Shown here in pieces: positions 1 through 6,425 of a stretch of 6,569 nucleotides of DNA. The translations under genes were made by a program, and so were the position numbers. Positions within the stretch are counted from its first letter, which is position 1. Each line of letters opens with the position of its first letter. Location of the stretch: NCBI GenBank assembly GCA_947490035.1, contig CANLGS010000244.1, forward strand, positions 1 to 6,569, given 5' to 3'. The notes under the pieces were generated by a model that made no database searches, had not been told where the DNA came from, and saw nothing but the letters and a program-made list of their open reading frames with translations. The DNA comes from Gemmataceae bacterium. GTDB taxonomy: Bacteria; Planctomycetota; Planctomycetia; Gemmatales; Gemmataceae.

Positions 1-374
1 GAACGGTTGCCGAACGTGACCTGGCCTTCGGCCTTCTCGACCGCGTCGAGGCGGGCGTTGAAGAGTTCCTTGTTCTTGCTCTGCGCCTCGGCCATCACGT
101 CAACCTTCTCCTTGAGCTGGTTGACTTCCACCCGCTCCTTGGCGAGTTGGTTCACCAGCGTCTTCACGTCCTTATCGAGAAGGTTGATCTCGGTCTTGAG
201 GCGGGCGATTTCTTCTTCCGGCGGAGCGTTGTCTTTCGCCTTCTCGCGGGCGTCGCGGATTTCCGTTTGGACATCCGCACGGACCTTCGAGATGTACGTC
301 CGAATCTCTTTCGCGCCGATCACGGAGACGGCGACGAAGCCGACCACCGCCAGGATGACCATCTTCTTAATCAT
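1..374 (-). CDS. Membrane-anchored coiled-coil protein, 3' end cut by the window
   Basis: This is the first 124 codons of a minus-strand gene that runs off the left edge. The protein starts MIKKMVILAVVGFVAVSVIG: a short basic head, then one hydrophobic segment (about residues 5-20) that would act as an uncleaved membrane anchor or signal peptide. Residues about 23-118 are highly charged and rich in Glu, Lys, Ala, Leu and Val with heptad-like spacing, as in a long coiled coil, broken once at Pro-Pro near residues 51-52. The core PPEEEIARLKTEI, the later ERVEVNQLKEKV and the GQVTFGNRS near the cut resemble a family of small planctomycete membrane coiled-coil proteins that I know only as uncharacterised. 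The start is well fixed: an in-frame TGA lies four codons upstream and a GAGGG ribosome site sits six bases before the ATG. The gene is divergent from the large propeller gene. The function is unknown; a scaffold or envelope role is inference. Confidence 0.85.
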   Translation of the reverse strand, partial: MIKKMVILAVVGFVAVSVIGAKEIRTYISKVRADVQTEIRDAREKAKDNAPPEEEIARLKTEINLLDKDVKTLVNQLAKERVEVNQLKEKVDVMAEAQSKNKELFNARLDAVEKAEGQVTFGNR

Positions 375-380
375 CGTAAA

Positions 381-385
381 CCCTC
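381..385 (-). promoter_or_regulatory. Ribosome binding site of the coiled-coil gene
   Basis: On the minus strand this reads GAGGG, six bases ahead of the ATG at 374-372. The in-frame stop TGA at 386-384 overlaps it, so no longer N-terminus is possible in this frame. Together they fix the start. Confidence 0.75.
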
Positions 386-475
386 ACGTTGAAAGTGCCA
401 GTCGGCCGTCCCGAACGCCGGGCTCCTGCCGTTCATACCCCATTGTTCGCCGCCCGCGGCCCGACATTTGCGCCA

Positions 476-504
476 ATTGTACCCGATTTTGGTTCGGCAG
501 CGAA
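476..504 (-). promoter_or_regulatory. Weak candidate promoter for the coiled-coil gene
   Basis: On the minus strand there is a -10-like TACAAT (481-476, five of six consensus bases). At 17 bases there is only a poor -35 (TTCGCT, 504-499, about three of six). Transcription would start near 470, giving a leader of roughly 95 bases. The -10 is decent and the -35 is not, so this is tentative. Confidence 0.2.
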
Positions 505-563
505 ATCCCTGATTCCGAGAATCCGCTCACGACCGTCGGACGTGGCGATAACTCGCTGAGAGA

Positions 564-619
564 GTTGAAGTTGCGCTCCGGACCGTTTTTGGGAGCAACA
601 CGTTCGCCAGAACTTCAAC
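564..619. repeat. 9-bp inverted repeat with inner stem
   Basis: GTTGAAGTT at 564-572 is perfectly complementary to AACTTCAAC at 611-619. Inside it, GCTCC (575-579) can pair with GGAGC (592-596) around a loop that holds a run of five T's. The two stems are offset by unequal gaps (2 and 14 bases), so the fold is imperfect. It could be an operator-like dyad or a decayed hairpin element. It has no link to a known motif. Confidence 0.4.
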
Positions 620-622
620 CGC

Positions 623-673
623 GAGCCGCGAGCCGGCGCAACGTGCGGTTCGCTTGAATTGAGAGCCGCGAGC
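623..673. repeat. Two copies of an 11-bp direct repeat, GAGCCGCGAGC
   Basis: GAGCCGCGAGC occurs at 623-633 and again at 663-673, exactly 40 bases apart. The second copy forms part of the left arm of the 661-722 hairpin. Similar GC-rich 'GCCGCGAGC' words seem common between planctomycete genes, so this is more likely part of a dispersed intergenic element than a specific operator. Confidence 0.45.
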
Positions 674-722
674 GGGCCGTCGAACCCACCCGTCGCTGAC
701 GCTTCGACGGTGTGCGCCTCTC
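661..722. repeat. Imperfect two-part hairpin, REP-like
   Basis: The outer arms 661-669 and 714-722 pair with one mismatch in nine. The inner arms CCGTCGAA (677-684) and TTCGACGG (703-710) pair perfectly around an 18-base loop. The whole 62-base unit looks like an intergenic palindromic element of the REP type. It lies upstream of the candidate promoter at 756-784, so it would not be in that transcript. Confidence 0.45.
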
Positions 723-755
723 AAACAACAAAGTGGGAACTCTGGGCAATTCTCG

Positions 756-784
756 TTGACTTGCCTGCCCACCTAATTTACCAT
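756..784 (+). promoter_or_regulatory. Candidate sigma70-like promoter of the large propeller gene
   Basis: TTGACT (756-761, five of six consensus bases) is followed after exactly 17 bases by TACCAT (779-784, four of six), in a locally AT-richer stretch. The predicted transcription start near 791 leaves a leader of about 80 bases before the ATG at 873. The spacing is ideal but the -10 is only fair. Confidence 0.4.
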
Positions 785-862
785 CTCTCACGCTTGGCCT
801 CAATTGTCTTGCCGCGCTTTGCCCGGTGACCAAGCACGCCGCGCGCAGGAACTCTCCATCAC

Positions 863-866
863 GAGG
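863..866 (+). promoter_or_regulatory. Ribosome binding site that favours the start at 873
   Basis: GAGG lies six bases before ATG 873-875. The frame stays open upstream to a TTG at 804, and another in-frame ATG occurs at 900. Neither has a comparable ribosome site, so 873 is preferred. Confidence 0.65.
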
Positions 867-872
867 TGCCCC

Positions 873-3800
873 ATGTTCTGGCGAACGGTCGAGAAGCGGA
901 TGGCGAAGCGCGTGATGCGCCGCTCGTGCCTGAACGTCGAGCAACTCGAAGACCGCAGTGTGCCTCACGGCGGCGTTACCCAGTTCTCGGCCGGCATCAC
1001 GCCCAACGCCGCGCCCGCGGGCATCGTCCTCGGCCCCGATGACAACTTCTGGTTCGCCGAGTTCGCCACCAGCCGCATCGGGCGCATCGGGGGCGTGGGC
1101 AGCGCGAACACGATCACCGAGTTCACCCTGCCGGCCGGCCGCGGCCCGCTGAACCTCACCGTGGGCCCCGACGGCAACATCTGGTTCACCGAGAACACCG
1201 GCGACCGGATCGGTCGCTTCAACCCGCGGGCCGGCAGCGACGCGGCCGTCCAGGCGTCGATCGTCGAGTTCGCCGTTCCCGGTGCCGGTAGCCAGCCGAA
1301 CGACATCGTGAGCGGTCCGGACGGCGCGCTGTGGTTCACCCAGACCGGGTCCGACCAGATCGGCCGCATCACCACCGCCGGCGTCGTCACCAACGAGTTC
1401 ACCGTCCCCGGTGCCGGGAGCACCCCGGCGGGCATCACGGTCGGCGCCGACGGCGCGCTGTGGTTCACCCAGGCCGGGTCCGGGCAGATCGGCCGCATCA
1501 CCACCGCCGGCGTCGTCACCGAGTTCACCATCCCGGTGCCCAACTCGGCCGCGTTCAGCGACCCCGAAGACATCGTCTCCGGACCGGGCGGCCACCTGTA
1601 CTTCACCGACTTCGGCCGCGACCAGATCGGCCGCATCACACTCGCCGGTCAGATCACGCAGTTCACCCTGCCGGTCGGCCGCGGTCCGAACCAGATCGTG
1701 GCCGCCCCGGACGGCAACCTGTATTTCACCGAAACTGCCAGCGGGCGGCTCGGCAGACTGCCCGCCAACGCGCTGAACCCGGGGCGCCCCACGTCGGGCA
1801 CGCCCCCGCTGGAGGAGTTCGACTTCATCGCCCGCGACAGCGCCCCGCTGGGGATCGCGCTGAGCGGCAGCGACGACATCTTCTTCACGCTCAACAACGG
1901 GAACGCGATCGCGACTTTTGAAGCCCACCTCGCCCAGATCACGGCGACCGCCGCGGCCGGCACGATCAACGTTTTCGACATCCACCTGAATCCGGTGCGG
2001 TCGTTCGCGGCGTTCGAAGGCTACACCGGCCAAGTTTCCGTGGCGATCATGGACATGGCCGGCGCCCACTCCGTCGGCGGGGCCACCAACGGTATCCCCG
2101 ACGTGATTGTGGGCGCCGGGCCGGGCGCCCCGGCCCACGTCAAGGTGTTCGATGGCAGCGACAACCGCCTCCTGGCCAGTTTCTTCGCCTTCGACCCCGC
2201 TTTCCTCGGCGGCGTCTTCGTCGCCGCCGACGACGTGAACGGCGACGGCCGCAACGACCTCGTCGTCGCCGCGGGCACGCACGTCAAGGTCATCGACGGC
2301 ACCAAACTGGGTCAGGTCCAGTCTAACGGCCAGATCGCGGACAGCGCCCTACTGGCCAGCTTCTTCGCGTTCCCCTTCGGCACCGTCGGGAGCATCACGC
2401 TCGCCGTGGGCGACTTGAACCGCGACGGTTTCGCCGACATCATCGTCGGTGCCGGGCCGGGCGGCCCGCCGCACGTCAAGGTCATCGACGGCACCAAACT
2501 GGGTCAGCTCCAACCCGACGGCCAGATCGCGGACAGCGCCCTGCTGGCGAGCTTCTTCGCCTTCGGCCCCAACTTCCGCGGCGGCGTCACGGTCGCCGTC
2601 GGCTTCAACGTCTCCGAGCGCAACATCATCGTCGGTGCCGGGCCGGGCGCCGGGCCGCACGTCAAGGTCGTCGATGTCGATCTCGTCGGCCAAGTCCAGC
2701 CCGACGGCCAGATCGCCGACAGCGCCCTGCTCGCCAGTTTCCTCGCGTTCGGCCCCGGGTTCACCGGCGGCGTTCGCGTCGCAGCGGACGACCTGACCAA
2801 CGCCGACGGCGTGCCCGAAATCTTTGTCAGTGCCGGGCCGGGGGCCGGGCCGCACGTCAAGGTTCTCAACGGCGCCAGCCTGAATCAGGTTCAATCCAAC
2901 GGCACGATCTCGCCCAGTTCCGAACTGGCCAGCTTCCTCGTCGGCGACCCAGGCTTCACCGGCGGCGTCTACATCGGGGCGGACGCCGACCACCGCGACG
3001 GCACCATCTTCGGCCCGCCCGGCGTCAACCAGCCCGGCGGCCAGGGGAACAGCCGCCGCGACGTCAACGACATGTACATCTTCCGGTCGCCGACCAACCC
3101 GAACAACACGGTGCTGGTCATGGACGTCAGCCCCTTCTCCACCACCGGAACGCCGCCGGTGTTCGAGCCGGGCGTCATCTACGACTTCCGGGTGGTGAAC
3201 CGGGACATCCTCAACGCGACCGACGACCTGGTGTTCCGCGTCACGTTCGGCCCGCCCGACGCCGCCGCCGGCGGCCGGCAGGATGTGACGGTGCGCGCGC
3301 TGCCGGCCGGCCGGTTCGCCGGTACCGGTGGTGTCATCGTTAAAGGCTTCACGGGAGAGAACACCGCCGTCCGCGGTGTCGGTGGTGCCGGGGCGATGTT
3401 CCGCGCCGCCGAGCAGGACGACCCGTTCTTCTTCGACGCGACCGGGTTCAGCAACCTGCTGAACAACGCCGGCGGCACGGCGGTGTCGGGCGTGGTGGCG
3501 GGCGCCTTCCCGCGTGGCACCGGCACCGTCGGCCCCGGCGGCACGCCCGGCTACAACGCGCCGAACTTCTTCGCTGGCTCCAACACGCTGTCCATCGTCC
3601 TGGAAATCCCGTCCGCGCAACTGCTCGGACCGGCCGGCGACGCGATCGGGTACTGGGGCCGCACCGAGGCCAACGGCGTGCAGCAGGACCGCATGGGCCG
3701 TCCGGCGATCAACACGGCGCTGATCCCGCCGGTACCGCGCGGCGCGAACTTCCCGGCCGGCGCCACGGAACTGAACCGCCAGGATGTCCGCACCGCCTTC

Positions 3801-4292
3801 AACCTGGGCCACCCGCGCGACGACCGGGCGAACTTCACCGACGACGTGACCAGCGTCCTGGCGGCCTACTACCCCGCCGGGCGGCCCGGCGGTTCGCCGA
3901 ACACGGCCCAGGCCGCCGTGGTCGCCAGCCTGCTCCTCCCCGACATCCTGGTGTTCCGCCCGTCGCAGAGCGCCGGCTTCTTCGGCGATCTGGCCACGGT
4001 CAACGGCACCACGTTCCTGGCCGGCGGCCGGAAACTGAGCGACGACATCATCAGCACCGAACTGTCGGTGCTCACCGACGACGACCTACCGGCGGCGCTG
4101 GGCGGCGGCCCGAACCTGCCGGCGCTCGTGACGCAGAACGTCGCCGACGACAACGGGCTGAGCCTCATGGACGGGTCGCTCGTCGGGCCGGGGACGGCGC
4201 TCGCCGGGCAGCAGCGGGCGTCCGTGTTCCCGTACATCGCGGCGCGCAACACCGCCCCGACCGGCGTGCCCGGCGGCAACCCGGCTCGGTAA
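873..4292 (+). CDS. Three-module protein: Vgb-like seven-bladed propeller, FG-GAP-like repeats, DUF4331
   Basis: The predicted protein has 1139 residues. A basic N-terminus leads to LEDRSVP at residues 25-31, a motif typical of planctomycete exported proteins; there is no classical hydrophobic signal peptide. Residues about 33-351 contain seven units of the type 'GPDGxLWFTxxxxxxIGRI', as in virginiamycin B lyase-like (Vgb) propellers. Vgb catalysis is known to need two histidines, but this propeller has only one His (in GGHLYF), so it is probably non-catalytic. Residues about 410-705 hold five repeats of the type 'VGAGPGxGPHVKV...ASFxAF...GGV', like FG-GAP/VCBS blades. Repeats one and two keep calcium-loop-like DVNGDGRND (454-462) and DLNRDGFAD (514-522); the later loops are degenerate. 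From DHRDG at residue 706 to near the C-terminus the sequence matches DUF4331, with NDMYIFRSP near 732, SIVLEIPSAQL, and GRKLSDDIISTEL near the end. No LPXTG, PEP-CTERM or transmembrane anchor is visible. A surface or secreted binding role is inference. It is followed by a terminator-like hairpin and appears monocistronic. Confidence 0.93.
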   Translation: MFWRTVEKRMAKRVMRRSCLNVEQLEDRSVPHGGVTQFSAGITPNAAPAGIVLGPDDNFWFAEFATSRIGRIGGVGSANTITEFTLPAGRGPLNLTVGPDGNIWFTENTGDRIGRFNPRAGSDAAVQASIVEFAVPGAGSQPNDIVSGPDGALWFTQTGSDQIGRITTAGVVTNEFTVPGAGSTPAGITVGADGALWFTQAGSGQIGRITTAGVVTEFTIPVPNSAAFSDPEDIVSGPGGHLYFTDFGRDQIGRITLAGQITQFTLPVGRGPNQIVAAPDGNLYFTETASGRLGRLPANALNPGRPTSGTPPLEEFDFIARDSAPLGIALSGSDDIFFTLNNGNAIATFEAHLAQITATAAAGTINVFDIHLNPVRSFAAFEGYTGQVSVAIMDMAGAHSVGGATNGIPDVIVGAGPGAPAHVKVFDGSDNRLLASFFAFDPAFLGGVFVAADDVNGDGRNDLVVAAGTHVKVIDGTKLGQVQSNGQIADSALLASFFAFPFGTVGSITLAVGDLNRDGFADIIVGAGPGGPPHVKVIDGTKLGQLQPDGQIADSALLASFFAFGPNFRGGVTVAVGFNVSERNIIVGAGPGAGPHVKVVDVDLVGQVQPDGQIADSALLASFLAFGPGFTGGVRVAADDLTNADGVPEIFVSAGPGAGPHVKVLNGASLNQVQSNGTISPSSELASFLVGDPGFTGGVYIGADADHRDGTIFGPPGVNQPGGQGNSRRDVNDMYIFRSPTNPNNTVLVMDVSPFSTTGTPPVFEPGVIYDFRVVNRDILNATDDLVFRVTFGPPDAAAGGRQDVTVRALPAGRFAGTGGVIVKGFTGENTAVRGVGGAGAMFRAAEQDDPFFFDATGFSNLLNNAGGTAVSGVVAGAFPRGTGTVGPGGTPGYNAPNFFAGSNTLSIVLEIPSAQLLGPAGDAIGYWGRTEANGVQQDRMGRPAINTALIPPVPRGANFPAGATELNRQDVRTAFNLGHPRDDRANFTDDVTSVLAAYYPAGRPGGSPNTAQAAVVASLLLPDILVFRPSQSAGFFGDLATVNGTTFLAGGRKLSDDIISTELSVLTDDDLPAALGGGPNLPALVTQNVADDNGLSLMDGSLVGPGTALAGQQRASVFPYIAARNTAPTGVPGGNPAR
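1320..1520 (+). repeat. Near-identical DNA repeat of two neighbouring propeller blades
   Basis: The 72-base stretches 1320-1391 and 1449-1520 differ at only three positions, all non-synonymous (Thr to Ala, Asp to Gly). The offset is 129 bases, or 43 codons, one propeller blade. Identity in third codon positions points to a recent duplication or gene conversion of blade three or four rather than selection on the protein alone. Confidence 0.8.
2136..2930 (+). repeat. Five tandem FG-GAP-like units in the coding DNA
   Basis: The anchor codons for HVKV start at 2136, 2280, 2472, 2658 and 2853, so units are 48, 64, 62 and 65 codons apart. Units two and three are closest: 2280-2372 and 2472-2564 match at 85 of 93 bases, and the first 36 bases are identical. 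Units two to four share an extra insert of the type 'GQxQxxGQIADSALLAS' that unit one lacks. Unit five has a diverged form of it. This suggests expansion by unequal exchange from one insert-bearing copy. Confidence 0.8.
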
Positions 4293-4311
4293 CTGCTGGA
4301 AGAGAAGGGGT

Positions 4312-4363
4312 GAAGGGGTGACGAAGACAGAGCCGATGTGCTGTCTTCGTCACCCCTTCTTTT
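4312..4363 (+). terminator. Perfect 19-bp hairpin with T-run, likely intrinsic terminator
   Basis: Arm 4312-4330 pairs perfectly with arm 4341-4359 around a 10-base loop, and TTTT follows at 4360-4363. It starts 20 bases after the stop codon of the large propeller gene, which fits rho-independent termination. The T-run is short and the stem is longer than usual, so a dispersed palindromic element acting as a terminator is equally possible. The octamer AAGGGGTG is tandemly duplicated at 4305-4320, the second copy lying in the left arm. Confidence 0.7.
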
Positions 4364-4422
4364 CACTTGGCGTCACAAGGGTCAGTCGTGACAATAATTC
4401 AAGTCCGGTGAACTGTTCTCGA

Positions 4423-4449
4423 TTGACCGATTTTTTTGCCAGCTATGAT
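4423..4449 (+). promoter_or_regulatory. Candidate sigma70-like promoter of the WD40 gene
   Basis: TTGACC (4423-4428) and TATGAT (4444-4449) each match five of six consensus bases. The spacer is 15 bases, shorter than the ideal 17, and includes a run of seven T's. The stretch of about 4390-4490 is strikingly AT-rich against the coding GC. Transcription would start near 4456, leaving a leader of about 100 bases. Confidence 0.45.
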
Positions 4450-4545
4450 TGTTTTTCTCGCCCTATCAGAATCACTGTTCTAGACTCGCAGCACCGGGTC
4501 CTCGCCCCCCTCAACCCCGCGCCGGAACCGCGACCGTCTCAGACG

Positions 4546-4551
4546 AAAAGG
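4546..4551 (+). promoter_or_regulatory. Ribosome binding site that favours the start at 4558
   Basis: AAAAGG ends six bases before ATG 4558-4560, an acceptable purine-rich site. The frame is open back to a GTG at 4318, but that codon lies inside the 19-bp hairpin and upstream of the promoter, so the extra 80 codons are not credible. Confidence 0.55.
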
Positions 4552-4557
4552 CTGCTC

Positions 4558-6408
4558 ATGTCCACACCCGCCACGCACACTGAAGATATCGCACCCGTGC
4601 GCCCGTCGCCGCTGGTCACACGCGCGTTCGGCGAGCCGCGATTTCACACCGACGGCGACATCGCGGGCATCGCGTTCGCCGCCGACAGTTCGCTCTACTC
4701 CATCGACGAGGCCGGCGTGCTGCGCCACTGGGCGGCCGACGGCCGGCTGCTCGCCCGGCATTTCCTGAGCGACCTCGAAACCCTGTGGAGCTTCGGTCCC
4801 GGCGCGAAGCTGCTCGCGAGTGGGAACGACGACCTGCTTCTGTGGGATGTGAACACCGGCCAACTGCTCAGCCGGATAGAACAGAACTCGAAGGAACCGG
4901 CGTGGGTCAGCGCGATCGCGTTCACCGCCGACGGCCGCACCGTCGCCAGCGGGCACGACGACGGCAAGCTCCGCTTCTACGACACCGCGACGTACAAGTT
5001 CGCGGGCGAGATTCAGGCGCACCCGCGGAAGGGCGTCGCGGCCGTCGCGTTCTCGCCCGACGGCGCGTTCGTCGCGACCGCCGGCGAAGACCTCGCGGTG
5101 CGCGTCTGGGACGCAATCACGCACAAGCCGCTCGCCGAACTGAAGAGCCACACCGACCGCATCCCGGCGCTCGCGTGGAGCCCCGATTCGACGCTGCTGA
5201 TCTCCGCCGGGTGGGACACGTCGGCGCGGGTGTGGCGCCCGCCGCACGCGGACCCGCTGATGCTGCTCAACAGCCACGCGGACCAGGTCGTCGCGGTCGC
5301 GTCCAGCCCGGACGGCAAGTACCTGGCGTGCGCCGACTCGGACTTCGACATCCACCTGTGGCTCGACGCCGAAGCCGCGACACGCGGCCCGGTCCTCCGC
5401 GGCCACAACGACGAGATCAAGTGCCTGTGTTTCAGCCCAGACGGGACGAAACTCGCGAGCGCCGGTGCGGACCGCGTCGTTCACGTGTGGGACGTGCGCG
5501 ACGGCAAGTTGATCGCCGGCCCGAACCCGCGCGGCCGGCACGCGATTGCCGTGATCCCCGGCACGCCGCTGCGCCTCGCCAGTTCCGGTGCCGCGAACGT
5601 GCGCGTGTGGGACGTGGACACCGGCGACGAGGTCGCGCCGACGAACCTGTGCCCGGCGTTTTCGGTCGCGGCCAGCCCGGACGGGAAGTGGCTCGGCGTC
5701 GGCGGCACGGACCACTTCGCCCAACTGTGGGACGCGGTCGACGGGCACTTGGCGGCGTCGCTCGAAGCGACCAAGCCGCCGGTCGGGTTCGTCGCGTTCA
5801 GCCCCGACTCGAAGACGCTGGCGCACACCAGCCCGGCCGACGGCCTCGTGTGGCTGTGGAACTGCGCGACCGGCACCCCGGACTTCATCATCGTGGAGGC
5901 GGCGGACGCCTGCACGCTGGAGACGATCGCGTTCCACCCGAGCGGCAAGCTGATCGCGTGCGGCGGCGTCGATTACATGGGCACCGGCGAGCGCGACGGC
6001 GCGGTGTGCGTGTGGGACGTGACGACAAAGGAGAAGCTGCACACCTACGACACCGGCGTGACGGCGCTGGCGTTCGACCCGCAGGGCAAGTACCTCGCCG
6101 GCGCCGGGCTGGACGACGCGGTGTACGTGTGGGTGGTGGAGACGCAGCACACGGAGTTCGTGTTCGGCGGGCACCAGCAAAACATTAACGCGATCTGCTT
6201 CGACCCGAGCGGCAGTTACCTGCTGAGCGGCAGCGACGACGGCACCGTGCGGTGCTGGGACGTGCTGGGCGGTCGTCAGTTGGAGGCCCGCGCGTTCGAC
6301 GGCCCGGTGCAGTCGCTCGCGTTCAGCCCCGACGGCAAGTACCTGTTCTGCGGCAACAGCAACACAACGTGCTACCAAGTCGAGTTCAAGAAATTCTTGG
6401 AAGAGTGA
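4558..6408 (+). CDS. WD40 protein with 14 repeats, probable double propeller
   Basis: The protein has 616 residues. After about 28 residues of likely disordered tail (MSTPATHTEDIAPVRP...), blades fill the rest up to the C-terminus FKKFLEE. The WD-position aromatic of each repeat falls at W58, W96, Y141, W184, W226, W268, W311, W351, W391, W434, W486, W525, W567 and Y606, about 42 residues apart, so there are 14 repeats. Typical WD40 features include 'SPDGKYLA' strands, GH or SH before many blades (GHNDEIKCLCFSPDG, GHQQNINAICFDPSG) and WDV/WDA ends. Fourteen blades fit two seven-bladed rings, though this is inferred from the count. No signal peptide, membrane segment, kinase, caspase or other catalytic domain is attached, so it is probably a cytoplasmic protein-binding scaffold. 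WD40 proteins are unusually abundant in Gemmata-type planctomycetes. The partner is unknown. It appears to be transcribed from its own promoter. Confidence 0.93.
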   Translation: MSTPATHTEDIAPVRPSPLVTRAFGEPRFHTDGDIAGIAFAADSSLYSIDEAGVLRHWAADGRLLARHFLSDLETLWSFGPGAKLLASGNDDLLLWDVNTGQLLSRIEQNSKEPAWVSAIAFTADGRTVASGHDDGKLRFYDTATYKFAGEIQAHPRKGVAAVAFSPDGAFVATAGEDLAVRVWDAITHKPLAELKSHTDRIPALAWSPDSTLLISAGWDTSARVWRPPHADPLMLLNSHADQVVAVASSPDGKYLACADSDFDIHLWLDAEAATRGPVLRGHNDEIKCLCFSPDGTKLASAGADRVVHVWDVRDGKLIAGPNPRGRHAIAVIPGTPLRLASSGAANVRVWDVDTGDEVAPTNLCPAFSVAASPDGKWLGVGGTDHFAQLWDAVDGHLAASLEATKPPVGFVAFSPDSKTLAHTSPADGLVWLWNCATGTPDFIIVEAADACTLETIAFHPSGKLIACGGVDYMGTGERDGAVCVWDVTTKEKLHTYDTGVTALAFDPQGKYLAGAGLDDAVYVWVVETQHTEFVFGGHQQNINAICFDPSGSYLLSGSDDGTVRCWDVLGGRQLEARAFDGPVQSLAFSPDGKYLFCGNSNTTCYQVEFKKFLEE

Positions 6409-6425
6409 GTAAGGCGAAGAGAAGA

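Larger units (their letters stand above)
375..872. other. Divergent intergenic region without a convincing gene
   Basis: About 500 bases separate the two divergent start codons. Short open frames cross it on both strands, but none has a good ribosome site, a recognisable product or a composition like the neighbouring genes. It contains a 9-bp inverted repeat (564-572/611-619), an 11-bp direct repeat (623-633/663-673), an imperfect hairpin (661-722) and candidate promoters facing each way. Regulation of both flanking genes presumably sits here. No tRNA or recognised riboswitch was seen. Confidence 0.6.

Noticed and set aside
7..657. Plus-strand open frame of 216 codons over the left end
   Set aside because: It is Ser/Arg-rich without any domain. 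The minus strand holds a better gene with a clean start, ribosome site, membrane segment and coiled coil.
804..872. N-terminal extension of the large propeller gene to a TTG start at 804
   Set aside because: It adds 23 residues with no family resemblance and no ribosome site, and ATG 873 has GAGG at the right distance.
615..2282. Antisense open frame of 555 codons opposite the propeller gene
   Set aside because: It is rich in Arg, Gly, Ala, Asp and Val in low-complexity order and mirrors the repeats of the sense gene. It is a by-product of high GC in the real frame.
2349..3812. Antisense open frame of 487 codons opposite the FG-GAP and DUF4331 part
   Set aside because: Composition is again that of a GC-rich shadow frame, and it shows repeat echoes of the sense gene.
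4406..4437. Possible small terminator: CGGT/ACCG stem followed by a run of T's
   Set aside because: The stem is only four pairs with a 16-base loop. The T-run is better explained as part of the promoter spacer.
4318..4557. N-terminal extension of the WD40 gene to a GTG at 4318
   Set aside because: The start would lie within the hairpin stem and before the promoter, and the added residues look non-coding.
4480..6378. Antisense open frame of 632 codons opposite the WD40 gene
   Set aside because: It has no recognisable domain, is Arg/Val/Ala-rich and lies exactly opposite a gene with 14 clear WD40 repeats.
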